Shown here one piece after another: positions 7,747 through 15,579 of a stretch of 35,923 nt of DNA. Every line of letters begins with the position of its first letter. Position 1 is the stretch's first letter. Position numbers and translations under genes: made by a program. The notes below the pieces were generated by a model, which saw only the letters and a list, made by a program, of their open reading frames with translations, was not told where the DNA came from and made no database searches. Origin of the DNA: Alphaproteobacteria bacterium (lineage in GTDB: Bacteria > Pseudomonadota > Alphaproteobacteria > Rs-D84); NCBI GenBank assembly GCA_017443235.1, contig JAFSOV010000006.1:1-35923 (forward strand), read 5' to 3'.

Positions 7747-7816
7747 GTCATCCCGAGCCGCCCGCCCGCGCCGTCCGCGTGCGAACGGCAGTCGTCAGGG
7801 CGAGTGCGGGATTTTT
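7747..7816. repeat. REP-like GC-rich palindrome
   Basis: A GC-rich intergenic repeat opens with GTCATCCCG at 7747 and closes with GTGCGGGATTTTTT, like the palindromes at 1-75 and 28145-28245. It has strong internal dyads of GCCGTCCGCGTGCG type. It occupies the whole gap between a small gene and the rlmE start, so it may also act as a hairpin in the transcript. Confidence 0.5.
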
Positions 7817-8028
7817 TATTTTGTATTTTCATTTTGTTTTACAACAAGGTGCCGTTGAAAACGACACATCTTTTTATACCCGCGTGACAGCAAAGTGTTC
7901 CTAAAATAACGTGTCTCTTCTACATTTTCAGCGGTCTTGTAAGTCAACCACCAATATAAGAAGTTGTTCGTCTTTTTATCATACACAGGACTACAACGTG
8001 GTTGTTCGATAATAACAATCTTTTTCAT
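7816..8028 (-). CDS. Small protein of unknown function, tandem paralogue 2
   Basis: A protein of about 70 residues with no recognised domain. It is related to its upstream neighbour: both have PVYD-K-T, a hydrophobic Leu/Trp-rich strand, a Y/F-FR motif, YK-M-RF-R-L and an ENTK ending. Two ATGs overlap the previous stop codon (8031 and 8028); I choose 8028 because AAAAGG is then at proper spacing. The overlap implies translational coupling. It is basic, lacks a signal or membrane segment and is probably cytoplasmic. Confidence 0.55.
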   Translation of the reverse strand: MKKIVIIEQPRCSPVYDKKTNNFLYWWLTYKTAENVEETRYFRNTLLSRGYKKMCRFQRHLVVKQNENTK

Positions 8029-8261
8029 CATAAACCTTTTTGTTTGGTGTTTTCTTTTATTTGCGAAAGTAATCTTTGTCTAAAGCGTGACATTCTTTTA
8101 TAACTATTTTTACACCAAGATTCTCGGAAAAAACGTGAATGAACAACCGGTGAAAACACACCAAAATCCTCAACCAACATGGTCAAAGACCACCCCAACA
8201 ATTTTCCCGTTTTTTCATCATAAACAGGTTTTCCTTGGTCTACATCTAATAATGAAATCAT
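8028..8261 (-). CDS. Small protein of unknown function, tandem paralogue 1
   Basis: A 77-residue protein. The pattern GKPVYDEKTGKLLGWSL near residues 10-26 reads like a short beta hairpin. It is followed by RFFRESWCKNSYKRMSRFRQRL, a basic helical tail shared with the next gene. An AAAGGGTG ribosome site precedes the ATG. Together the pair looks like a local gene duplication; it lies downstream of the SRP M-domain gene with a 15-nt gap. No function can be assigned. Confidence 0.6.
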   Translation of the reverse strand: MISLLDVDQGKPVYDEKTGKLLGWSLTMLVEDFGVFSPVVHSRFFRESWCKNSYKRMSRFRQRLLSQIKENTKQKGL

Positions 8262-8276
8262 TTTTTCACCCTTTAG

Positions 8277-8774
8277 TTATTTTGCACCCGGCACACCACC
8301 TTGGGATTGCATACGTTGCATAACGGCCTCCATCCCGCCCATGCGTTGAATCATCGCCATTTGTTGTTTCATTTTCAGGTATTGTTTAATAATGTGTTCA
8401 ACATCGCGCACCGTCACGCCCGCCGCCTCTGCGATACGTGCCTTGGCATTGGCAAAGATTTTTTCCGGGTCTGCACGTTCGGTCGCCGTCATCGCCTCCA
8501 ATATTTTAATTTGGGCATCCACGCTTCCGTCTTTAATTTTTTCCTTCATCGCGTTAACCGCACCCGACATACCCGGCACCATTTTAAGCAGACCGCTAAA
8601 ATTGCTCATCTTTTTAATCTGCTTCAATTGCGCCAACATATCGTTCATATCGAATTGGCCGGCCATCATACGTTCGGCCGTTTCCTTCATACCCTTGGGC
8701 ACTTTTGGTTCTTCGATTTTTGGTTCTATGTCTTTTTCGGTCGTTTCTTTTTTCTTTCTGCCAAATCCAAACAT
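8277..8774 (-). CDS. Stand-alone SRP54/Ffh M-domain-like protein
   Basis: A 165-residue protein matching only the C-terminal M domain of Ffh, the signal-recognition-particle protein. A lysine/glutamate-rich N-terminus (about 1-30) is followed by the M-domain opening GQFDMNDMLAQLKQIKKM, the finger-loop-like LLKMVPGMSGA, MTATERADPEKI, and the helix-turn-helix region ARIAEAAGVTVRDVEHIIKQY, then a Met-rich end. There is no NG GTPase domain here. The ATG has a good AAGGAG site and only 45 nt separate it from uvrA, so it is not a visible fragment of a longer ffh. In Ffh the 4.5S RNA-binding segment reads about RRIAKGSGTSVQDVN; the basic RKR and GSG residues are replaced here. RNA binding may therefore be altered. 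Role unknown. Confidence 0.8.
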   Translation of the reverse strand: MFGFGRKKKETTEKDIEPKIEEPKVPKGMKETAERMMAGQFDMNDMLAQLKQIKKMSNFSGLLKMVPGMSGAVNAMKEKIKDGSVDAQIKILEAMTATERADPEKIFANAKARIAEAAGVTVRDVEHIIKQYLKMKQQMAMIQRMGGMEAVMQRMQSQGGVPGAK

Positions 8775-8819
8775 TTTCGTTCTCCTTGTTATTAATTTAG
8801 TATGTTATTCGATAAAATT

Positions 8820-11663
8820 CTATTTGTCCAGGTATCGCCGCAGATATTTTCCGGTAAGTGACGCCGGATTATCTGCAACCTGCTCTGGCGTGCCGGTGGC
8901 AACAACGGTTCCGCCGCCCGCACCACCCTTGGGGCCCAAATCAATAATCCAATCGGCGGTTTTTATAACCTCAAGATTATGTTCGATAACGATGACTGTA
9001 TTACCCTGGTTCACAAATTCGTGCAGGACGTTTAACAATTGTTTAATATCTTCGAAATGCAGACCCGTTGTCGGTTCATCCAAAATATACAGCGTTTGTC
9101 CGGTACTGCGCGCCGACAATTCTTTGGAGAGTTTTATGCGTTGCGCTTCACCCCCCGACAGGTCCAGCGAACTTTGCCCCAGTTTTATATAATCCAACCC
9201 AACGCGTTTTAATAATTCCAATTTGCGACTGATTTGCGGGTGGTTTATAAAGAACCGATACGCTTCGTCCACCGTCATATTCAACACGTCCGCAATTGAT
9301 TTACCCTTATACTTCACCGCCAAGGTTTCTTCATTGTACCGCGTACCGTGACATTTGTCGCATTCAACATAAACATCGGCCAAGAAATTCATTTCAATCT
9401 TTATTTGACCGTCACCTTGACATGCCTCGCATCGGCCGCCTTTGACATTGAACGAAAAGCGTCCCGGACCATACCCGCGCGCCTTGGATTCCGGTAATTC
9501 GGCAAAGAAATCACGAATGTTTGAAAACACACCGGTATATGTTGCGGGGTTGCTGCGCGGGCTGCGCCCGATTGGTGATTGGTCAATATCAACGACCTTG
9601 TCAATATTTTCCATTCCCCGAATTATATCGTGCGCCCCCGTTTCGATTTTTGAATTATACAGCGCGCGCATCAATGCCGGATACAAAGTATCCAACAACA
9701 ATGTCGATTTACCCGAACCCGACACACCCGTCAGCGCGATAAATTTACCCAACGGAAATTCGACATCTATATTTTTAAGGTTATTTTCGCGCGCCCCAAA
9801 AATCTTGATTGATTCGCCATTCCCGGTGCGCCGTTTTTTTGGAACCGGGATTTTTTTCCGGCCCGATAAATATTGTCCGGTCAAAGAATCTTTATTTTTT
9901 ATAACATCGGCCGGCGTGCCGCACGCAATAATATTTCCACCATTCACACCCGCCCCGCGTCCAATATCGACCAAGTAATCTGCATTGCGCATCGCGTCTT
10001 CATCGTGTTCGACAACAATCACACTGTTATCTTTATCGCGCAGCATTTTCAATGTGTCCAACAATTTGTCATTATCACTTTGGTGCAAACCGATGGATGG
10101 TTCATCCAACACATACAGAACACCCGACAGGCCACTGCCAATCTGGGACGCAAGGCGGATACGTTGCGCTTCGCCCCCCGACAGCGTACCCGACATACGC
10201 GACATTGTCAAATAACCGAGTCCAACATTTTTAAGGAACAACAAACGCGATGTTATTTCCCGCAACACCATCCGCGCAATATCATTTTCCTGTTTGGTTA
10301 AATGATTCGGCAAATCCATAAACCACGCGTAAGATTCATCAATCGACATATCGCAAACATCAATAATGTCGGCGCCATTTATTTTTACGCACAGTGCCTG
10401 GATATTCAAACGTTTTCCGTGACACGCCGGACACGGCTTTTCACTTTGATATTTTGCCAATTCCGCGCGCACAACCTCTGATTCAGATTCGCGCCAACGC
10501 CGTTCAATATTTGGGACCACGCCTTCAAAAGGTTTTTCATAAATAAAGCCATTCCAATTTATCTTAATCGGCCTGTCGCCGGTACCATACAGGACAATAT
10601 CTTTCTGTTCCGCCGTCAAAGTATGCCACGGTTTGGACAATGGAATTTTATATTGTTTGTGCAACGCATCCAACAAATGGTCAAATTGACTTAACATCCC
10701 ATTTCGTGACCACGGCGCAATCGCCCCATCCAAAATAGACTTTGATGGGTCGGGAATAATCAAATCGGGCGACATATTTAATTGCACACCCAAACCATCG
10801 CACGCACTGCACGCACCCATGGGCGCATTAAAAGAAAACAAACGCGGTTCAATTTTTGGCACGGCGAAACCACTGACCGGACACGCGTAATTTTGCGAAT
10901 ATAAAATATCTTCGTTCGTATCCAAACGGCGCACCAATACCGACCCGGGGACAAGGCGCAACGAACCTTCGAACGAAGAATACATACGCGAACGGAATTC
11001 TTCCATATCGGATTCACCCGCCCCCGCCATCGGCATTTGAATACGGTCCACAATTACAAAAATATTGTGCTTTTTATTTTTATCCAACGCCGGCACCGCG
11101 TTCAAATCGTACAGTTCGCCATCAATAATCACGCGTTGATAGCCCTGCTTTACCAAAAATGCCAGTTCTTTTTTATATTCACCTTTGCGGTCACGAATCA
11201 AGGGCGCCATTATATACAATCGCACACCAGCCGGAATATTCATTGTTTGTTCAACCATTTCCGCAATGGTTTGCGATTTAATCGGCAACCCCGTCACCGG
11301 CGAATGCGGCACACCAATACGCGCCCACAACAAACGCAGGTAATCATAAATTTCGGTCACGGTTCCAACGGTGGAACGCGGATTTTTGGATGTAGTTTTC
11401 TGTTCGATGGAAATCGCGGGCGCCAAACCTTCAATCAAATCGACATCCGGTTTTTTCTGCATATCTAAAAATTGGCGCGCATAACTTGACAAAGATTCGA
11501 CATACCGGCGTTGCCCTTCGGCATAGATTGTATTAAACGCCAACGAAGATTTACCCGAACCGGACACGCCAGTAAAGACCACCAATTTATTTTTTGGTAT
11601 GTCCAGGTCAATATTTTTAAGATTGTTTTCACGTGCACCGCGAATTTTTATAACGCCACTCAT
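8820..11663 (-). CDS. uvrA: Excinuclease ABC subunit A
   Basis: A 947-residue UvrA, the damage-recognition ATPase of nucleotide excision repair, which loads UvrB. Two ABC modules are intact: Walker [10 protein letters not shown] near residue 32 and GVSGSGKST near 640, signatures [11 protein letters not shown] and [11 protein letters not shown], and Walker [11 protein letters not shown] and [10 protein letters not shown]. The C-terminal zinc module CEACQGDG...CDKCHGTR is present. The first zinc finger begins CPVSGF rather than CPxC, a form I associate with alphaproteobacterial UvrA. No ribosome site precedes the ATG; a TTGAAA-N16-TATATT promoter would start the mRNA about 3 nt upstream. It lies upstream of the SRP M-domain gene. 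Confidence 0.97.
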   Translation of the reverse strand: MSGVIKIRGARENNLKNIDLDIPKNKLVVFTGVSGSGKSSLAFNTIYAEGQRRYVESLSSYARQFLDMQKKPDVDLIEGLAPAISIEQKTTSKNPRSTVGTVTEIYDYLRLLWARIGVPHSPVTGLPIKSQTIAEMVEQTMNIPAGVRLYIMAPLIRDRKGEYKKELAFLVKQGYQRVIIDGELYDLNAVPALDKNKKHNIFVIVDRIQMPMAGAGESDMEEFRSRMYSSFEGSLRLVPGSVLVRRLDTNEDILYSQNYACPVSGFAVPKIEPRLFSFNAPMGACSACDGLGVQLNMSPDLIIPDPSKSILDGAIAPWSRNGMLSQFDHLLDALHKQYKIPLSKPWHTLTAEQKDIVLYGTGDRPIKINWNGFIYEKPFEGVVPNIERRWRESESEVVRAELAKYQSEKPCPACHGKRLNIQALCVKINGADIIDVCDMSIDESYAWFMDLPNHLTKQENDIARMVLREITSRLLFLKNVGLGYLTMSRMSGTLSGGEAQRIRLASQIGSGLSGVLYVLDEPSIGLHQSDNDKLLDTLKMLRDKDNSVIVVEHDEDAMRNADYLVDIGRGAGVNGGNIIACGTPADVIKNKDSLTGQYLSGRKKIPVPKKRRTGNGESIKIFGARENNLKNIDVEFPLGKFIALTGVSGSGKSTLLLDTLYPALMRALYNSKIETGAHDIIRGMENIDKVVDIDQSPIGRSPRSNPATYTGVFSNIRDFFAELPESKARGYGPGRFSFNVKGGRCEACQGDGQIKIEMNFLADVYVECDKCHGTRYNEETLAVKYKGKSIADVLNMTVDEAYRFFINHPQISRKLELLKRVGLDYIKLGQSSLDLSGGEAQRIKLSKELSARSTGQTLYILDEPTTGLHFEDIKQLLNVLHEFVNQGNTVIVIEHNLEVIKTADWIIDLGPKGGAGGGTVVATGTPEQVADNPASLTGKYLRRYLDK

Positions 11664-11672
11664 AGTGCCATA

Positions 11673-11700
11673 AATATAGAACTTTTATACAAAATTTCAA
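11673..11700 (-). promoter_or_regulatory. Candidate uvrA promoter
   Basis: On the minus strand a TTGAAA (11700-11695) and a TATATT (11678-11673) are separated by 16 nt. The predicted start is near 11666, about 3 nt before the uvrA ATG at 11663. That would give a nearly leaderless transcript and agrees with the missing Shine-Dalgarno site. I see no LexA-type operator here. Confidence 0.45.
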
Positions 11701-11717
11701 TGGGCCATGCAAAAATA

Positions 11718-12581
11718 TTATTCGGTCTTGGCGGTTCCCAACAAAGCATCCGCATCCAATGTGATTCCCGTCTTGCGTGTATTATCATCGCCAACCTTGG
11801 GCACCAATTCACCGCGCACCCAAACATCAATTCCACCGGCATTGCCAAATGTTGCCTTGTTCTTATTACCGGCCGGCACAAAGTAGACATCACCAGGGAC
11901 CAAAACACGGCTAAATACCGTTTTACCGCGCGCGTCTTCTATTTTGACCCAAGATTCCTGAATCGATTGCAATACTATCTCGCCAGAATCGCGATTTTCC
12001 ACACCGAATCTTTCACGCACAGGTTGTTGATACGCGGGTTCATTGCTAACAACCTGGGCGGTGGCGACGGCCTCGGTATGGTCTTCGCCGGACGGCGCAA
12101 TCAGCATTGCGGCAATTCCCGCCAACACAACAACCAAAATCAAACCGCCCACGAACCACTTCCAATATTTAACAACAAACTTGCACGCCTTGCAGTCTTT
12201 AATTTCATTCAGTTTTTTGGAAAAATTCTCGTTTTGCATCCCCGGCTTTTGTACATCCGGTTTTTCAACCGGCGCGGGCGCAGGTGCAGATGTCTCGCTT
12301 TTTGCGATACCCAATTCTTTTTTGATTTTTTCAACAATCATATCCGGGTCAACACCCAATTCCATCGCATAGTTCCGCGCAAAACCCAAAATATAAACCG
12401 TTTCAGGCAACACGGTATAGTCACCATCTTCCAATGCGGTCAAAAACTCTTCACGTATGCACAGTTGTTTTGCAATTGTTGGTATTTCCCGTTTGCGCCG
12501 GCCCGTGGTTCGGGCATCACGCAAAATTTCACCCGCCGTCATTTCGGCGTTTGTCTTCAAATCTTTGATTTCTTCTGCCAT
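11718..12581 (-). CDS. rodZ: RodZ-like cytoskeletal membrane protein
   Basis: A 287-residue RodZ homologue, which in rod-shaped bacteria links MreB filaments to the elongation machinery. Order: an N-terminal Cro/CI-type helix-turn-helix (about 12-75; AGEILRDAR, KQLCIREEFLTALEDGDY, YILGFARNYA), a Pro/Ala linker, a charged juxtamembrane stretch, one membrane helix (WFVGGLILVVVLAGIAAMLIA, about 157-177) and a periplasmic beta domain of DUF4115 type (SWVKIEDARGKTVFSRVL, VPGDVYFVPAG). The start is set at ATG 12581 after AAGGGG, not the in-frame ATG 30 nt upstream. It sits between dusB and uvrA on the same strand. Confidence 0.9.
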   Translation of the reverse strand: MAEEIKDLKTNAEMTAGEILRDARTTGRRKREIPTIAKQLCIREEFLTALEDGDYTVLPETVYILGFARNYAMELGVDPDMIVEKIKKELGIAKSETSAPAPAPVEKPDVQKPGMQNENFSKKLNEIKDCKACKFVVKYWKWFVGGLILVVVLAGIAAMLIAPSGEDHTEAVATAQVVSNEPAYQQPVRERFGVENRDSGEIVLQSIQESWVKIEDARGKTVFSRVLVPGDVYFVPAGNKNKATFGNAGGIDVWVRGELVPKVGDDNTRKTGITLDADALLGTAKTE

Positions 12582-12629
12582 GGTTGCCCCTTTCTTTATA
12601 ATTACATCCACATAATATACTATAAATTT

Positions 12630-13544
12630 TTATGCGCAACCCCAAAATTGCAAAATTTCATTCCTTATGGCGTTTGCATCGGTTATCCCATTGATTTTAA
12701 TACGAAATTCCGCCGAATTCGGCATACCGGCCGAATACCATGCCAAATGCTTTCTAAACATTGGGATTGCGGTGCGCGCACCATAGTATTCAATCATCAA
12801 ATCCAAATGACGCAACGCAACCCGCCCAATATTATCGGGTACGCCCCTTGTTCCCAAAATTTCACCAAAAATCCACGGCCGGCCCAACATTGCCCGCCCA
12901 ATCATCGCACCGGCATAGCCCTGCTCTATCACAGATTCCACATCCGCGCGCGTTTTCAAATCCCCATTTGCGATAATTGGAATTGGCATATTCTCTATTA
13001 CGGGATGCACCGCCGCCCCGGTATATCCCGCCGCACGCGTCCGCCCATGCAGTACGGCCCACGCCGCACCATTATCGGCGGCAATATGAATCAAATCAGC
13101 CCAATCACGATGTTCATCATCCCACCCCAGGCGCGTTTTAATTGAAACCGGAATATCAACCGCCCGCGCAACCGCATTTATAATTTTTCCGGCCAATTTA
13201 TGGTCGCGCATTAAAAACGCACCTGCGCCGGAACGCGTGGCAACCTTTGGCACCGGACAACCCATATTGATGTCAATCCACGTTGCACCGGCGTCCCGTA
13301 ATATACGCGCGGCATCCGCCATTAAATCCGGCACCGCACCAAAAATTTGCGCACCAACATTACCTTCACGCGCATAGTCATCAAAATTCCGCAGGCAATT
13401 TTTATGCCGCCCGACAATCGAATGACAAGAAATCATTTCCGTAACCACGGGCAACCCGGGCGCAAAGTCCCGAATAATCGTTCGAAACGGCAAATCAGAA
13501 ATTCCCGCCATCGGTGCAGCAAAAATTTGATTATGTGGTATCAT
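12630..13544 (-). CDS. dusB: tRNA-dihydrouridine synthase DusB
   Basis: A 304-residue flavin-dependent dihydrouridine synthase that reduces uridines in the D loop of tRNA. Family marks are APMAGISDLPFR near the N-terminus, NVGAQIFG, DINMGCPVPKV with the catalytic Cys, the GAGAFLM loop, IKTRLGW, LHGRTRAAGY for FMN and tRNA contact, and NGDLKTRADVESV with GAMIGRAMLGRPW. I start at 13544, where MIPHNQIFAAPMAG gives the expected length; the longer frame runs into the divergent gene. No ribosome site is visible, and an AT-rich box lies only about 7 nt upstream. It was long called nifR3 in alphaproteobacteria. Confidence 0.94.
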   Translation of the reverse strand: MIPHNQIFAAPMAGISDLPFRTIIRDFAPGLPVVTEMISCHSIVGRHKNCLRNFDDYAREGNVGAQIFGAVPDLMADAARILRDAGATWIDINMGCPVPKVATRSGAGAFLMRDHKLAGKIINAVARAVDIPVSIKTRLGWDDEHRDWADLIHIAADNGAAWAVLHGRTRAAGYTGAAVHPVIENMPIPIIANGDLKTRADVESVIEQGYAGAMIGRAMLGRPWIFGEILGTRGVPDNIGRVALRHLDLMIEYYGARTAIPMFRKHLAWYSAGMPNSAEFRIKINGITDANAIRNEILQFWGCA

Positions 13545-13563
13545 TTGTGATATAATGCCACGT
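13545..13563. promoter_or_regulatory. Overlapping divergent promoters of dusB and ftsB
   Basis: Only 19 nt separate the two start codons. On the plus strand TATAAT (13551-13556) ends 7 nt before ATG 13564. On the minus strand CATTAT (13557-13552) ends 7 nt before ATG 13544. Neither gene has room for a Shine-Dalgarno site. Both mRNAs would be leaderless or nearly so, resembling the tkt promoter, which has the same ATATCACAAA sequence before its start. Confidence 0.45.
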
Positions 13564-13890
13564 ATGAAAGACAAAATCAAAAATTTCTTTGGGTTTATCG
13601 GGCGCGCATGGCGCGGCGGCATTCACGGCAAAGTCGGCGTATTTTTTGCGTTTTTTGCAATGTTTATGTTTATCCGCATATTCTGGGGCGAAGTAAATGT
13701 CGCACATTTTGTTGCAAACATTTGGCACCTGAACACCGAACGCAAAGAATTGATTGCCGAACAAGATAAATTGCAAACGGTGGAACGCCATATAAAATTA
13801 CTGGAAAATTACAGCCCCGATTACGTGGAAGAATTGGGGCTGAAATACCTTAACATCGGCGATGCCGAATTCAAAGTTTTGAAAATCTAA
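13564..13890 (+). CDS. FtsB/DivIC family septum formation initiator
   Basis: A 108-residue bitopic membrane protein of the FtsB/DivIC family, which joins FtsL and FtsQ in the divisome. A basic N-terminus (about 1-25) precedes one membrane helix (GVFFAFFAMFMFIRIFWG), then a coiled-coil (ERKELIAEQDKLQTVERHIKLLEN, about 57-80) and the conserved YSPDYVEELGLKYLNIGDAEF end. ATG 13564 is chosen over ATG 13555, which lies inside the TATAAT box. It is divergent from dusB. Its 3' end overlaps the convergent tspO gene by 4 nt. Confidence 0.85.
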   Translation: MKDKIKNFFGFIGRAWRGGIHGKVGVFFAFFAMFMFIRIFWGEVNVAHFVANIWHLNTERKELIAEQDKLQTVERHIKLLENYSPDYVEELGLKYLNIGDAEFKVLKI

Positions 13891-14360
13891 TTCATCAATA
13901 ATATGTACGCGTTCAAATAGAATGCAAACATCAACCACAACAGGTACGGCACAACCAAATACGATGCGCGGCGATTTATGCCGTCAAATTCGCGCGCCAT
14001 CCATGCGGACACGATAAACAACGCCAACAGGAAAATCAACGCCAACCCCGGCATATGCGCACCAAAGAACACATATGACCATAATGCGTTTAATCCCAAT
14101 TGAATTGCAAATAAAACATACGCGCGCATTTTATTCAAATTTCTGCGAACGGTGACAATTATCAAATACAACGCCCAACCCAACAAGAAATATAAAATCG
14201 TCCACGCAACACTGAACACCCACCCCGGCGGGGTCAGTCCCGATTTAACAAGCCCATTATACCACATATGTGAATCCCCGTGCGGTGTAAAGAACACACC
14301 AAATATTCCCGGCACGAAAGAAATTACCATTGCGATAATAAACCACATCCATTTTTTCAT
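13887..14360 (-). CDS. tspO: TspO/MBR family membrane protein
   Basis: A 157-residue TspO, the bacterial relative of the mitochondrial peripheral benzodiazepine receptor, which binds tetrapyrroles and related ligands. Five membrane helices are visible. Family motifs are GLVKSGLTPPGWVFSVAWTILYFLLGWALYL (the Pro-Pro-x-W and W-x-x-x-Y core), LGLNALWSYVFFG, and PYLLWLMFAFYLNAYIL near the end. A good AAAGGAG site precedes the ATG. Function here is inferred from family; in alphaproteobacteria TspO has been tied to regulation of pigment or porphyrin metabolism. Confidence 0.92.
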   Translation of the reverse strand: MKKWMWFIIAMVISFVPGIFGVFFTPHGDSHMWYNGLVKSGLTPPGWVFSVAWTILYFLLGWALYLIIVTVRRNLNKMRAYVLFAIQLGLNALWSYVFFGAHMPGLALIFLLALFIVSAWMAREFDGINRRASYLVVPYLLWLMFAFYLNAYILLMN

Positions 14361-14435
14361 ATTTTACTCCTTTGATAAATGCAAACAAATTATACCACGC
14401 AGGCGCTCTATAAAATATAGGAAAGAAACCGGACA

Positions 14436-14466
14436 AGTGGTTAGTGACCAGTGTTAGTGGTTAGTG
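14436..14466. repeat. AGTGGTTAGTG repeat, two units
   Basis: Two direct copies of AGTGGTTAGTG (14436-14446 and 14456-14466) lie upstream of the tRNA. The same unit recurs inverted at 14638-14661 and, slightly varied, at 33623-33653. There is no coding content. Confidence 0.6.
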
Positions 14467-14485
14467 TGGCTCTAAAACTGCCCAC

Positions 14486-14513
14486 TTGTTTTTTGGGAAT
14501 TTTTAGTTATAAT
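14486..14513 (+). promoter_or_regulatory. Candidate tRNA-Arg promoter
   Basis: TTGTTT (14486-14491), a 16-nt spacer and TATAAT (14508-14513) place a transcript start near 14520, about 4 nt before the mature tRNA 5' end. Confidence 0.55.
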
Positions 14514-14523
14514 AATGGTACAC

Positions 14524-14599
14524 GCGCCCGTAGCACAATGGATAATGCAACAGATTTCTAATCTGTGGATTGCAGGTTCGAGTCCTGCCGGGCGTGCCA
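14524..14599 (+). tRNA. tRNA-Arg (anticodon TCT)
   Basis: A 76-nt tRNA reads AGA arginine codons. The acceptor GCGCCCG (14524-14530) pairs with CGGGCGT (14589-14595), with a G-U closing pair. The anticodon stem is ACAGA/TCTGT with loop TTTCTAA, giving anticodon TCT. The T arm contains GGTTCGAGTCC. The discriminator is G and the CCA tail (14597-14599) is encoded. It stands alone with its own promoter and a terminator 13 nt downstream. Confidence 0.95.
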
Positions 14600-14612
14600 G
14601 GAATAAAAACAA

Positions 14613-14636
14613 AAAACATCGCCAAGCGCGATGTTT
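14613..14636. terminator. Bidirectional terminator between tRNA-Arg and mscS
   Basis: AAAACATCGC (14613-14622) pairs with GCGATGTTTT (14627-14636), with T-runs on either side. It serves the tRNA on the plus strand and, after a stop-codon repeat, the mscS gene on the minus strand. Confidence 0.75.
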
Positions 14637-14637
14637 T

Positions 14638-14662
14638 CACTAACCACTTACACTAACCACTA
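14638..14662 (-). repeat. Stop-codon-bearing TGGTTAGTG repeat after mscS
   Basis: On the minus strand the mscS stop TAG is the first codon of TAGTGGTTAGTG, repeated again at 14648-14638 before the terminator. It places stop codons in all three frames. The same arrangement occurs at the end of the ppiD-like gene (33623). Confidence 0.55.
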
Positions 14663-15559
14663 TTTCTTGACATGTACATCCATTTGCGGGAATGGGAAGT
14701 GGATTTTCCGCTTTGGCAATTTATTATAAATTTGTTCCATCATATCACCACGACTTGGCAACATATCGGCCGATTTGGTCCAATAACGCACCCCCAACAC
14801 AACCGCACTGTCCGCCAAATCCGCAACAAACACGACCGGTTCTGGGGTTTTCAAAACGCGTTTGTCGGCTTTGATAATCGCCAAGATTTCTTTGCGCGCG
14901 ACATCGATATTATCGCCATAGGAAATCGCAATGGACAAATCTGCGCGCCGCGTATCCGTCATAGACAGGTTTGTAATCTGGCTGTTGGAAAGGGCACCGT
15001 TCGGCAACAATATAACCTGGTTATCAAGGGTATGAATTTCGGTTGTAAAAATCATAATCTTTTTCACAACGCCGGTTTTACCGTCCGCGGTGGTTATAAT
15101 ATCGTCAACCTTGAACGGTTTCAGGAACATAATAATAATTCCGCCGGCAAAGTTCTGCATAGTTCCCGACAACGCCATACCAACCGCCAACGATGCCGCG
15201 CCCAGCACCGCCACAATGGATGTCATTTGCACACCCACGGTTGTTAAAGATATTATTATCACAAAAATCCGCAACAATATGTTCACAAACGAACCCAAAA
15301 ATGTCACCAGTGATGCATCCGCACCGCGCCGTTGCAACATACGTTTGAATGCACGCGACAACCGTTGCGCAATCCACATACCACCGACCAAGACGACAAT
15401 CGCCGCAATCAATTTCAAACCGAAATCAACCGCCATACCGGTCAAGGAATCAATTAAACTTTTCAACTGTTCGGCACTGGCCTGAACTTTTTCAGGCACG
15501 GCCTGGACCGCATCGACTGCATTGCCGATAACACCATCTACAACTTCAACTTCTTGCAT
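14660..15559 (-). CDS. mscS: MscS-family mechanosensitive channel
   Basis: A 299-residue small-conductance mechanosensitive channel, which opens on membrane tension to release solutes after osmotic downshock. Three membrane helices are visible: GLKLIAAIVVLVGGMWIA, FVNILLRIFVIIISLTTVGV and the pore helix IVAVLGAASLAVGMALSGTMQNFAGGI, with its Ala/Gly packing face. The beta domain then has KPFKVDDII, VKKIMIFTTEI and LPNGALSNSQITN, and the alpha-beta C-terminal domain ends near MDVHVKK. A good AAAGGA site precedes the ATG. The stop codon lies inside a repeat. It is 20 nt downstream of the large Cys-rich gene on the same strand, so it may be read from that operon too. Confidence 0.93.
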   Translation of the reverse strand: MQEVEVVDGVIGNAVDAVQAVPEKVQASAEQLKSLIDSLTGMAVDFGLKLIAAIVVLVGGMWIAQRLSRAFKRMLQRRGADASLVTFLGSFVNILLRIFVIIISLTTVGVQMTSIVAVLGAASLAVGMALSGTMQNFAGGIIIMFLKPFKVDDIITTADGKTGVVKKIMIFTTEIHTLDNQVILLPNGALSNSQITNLSMTDTRRADLSIAISYGDNIDVARKEILAIIKADKRVLKTPEPVVFVADLADSAVVLGVRYWTKSADMLPSRGDMMEQIYNKLPKRKIHFPFPQMDVHVKK

Positions 15560-15579
15560 TTTTATTTTCCTTTTTTAAT

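Noticed and set aside
8775..8819. A frameshifted full-length ffh
   Set aside because: The gap to uvrA is 45 nt and holds no NG-domain sequence, so no GTPase domain precedes the M-domain gene.
11511..13145. A 544-codon plus-strand frame opposite uvrA, rodZ and dusB
   Set aside because: It is antisense to three well-supported genes; the translation is His/Arg/Asn-rich without domains, as expected of a shadow frame.
14436..14662. A mobile element carrying tRNA-Arg between inverted repeats
   Set aside because: The repeats are short, occur at gene ends elsewhere (33623), and no transposase or target duplication is visible.
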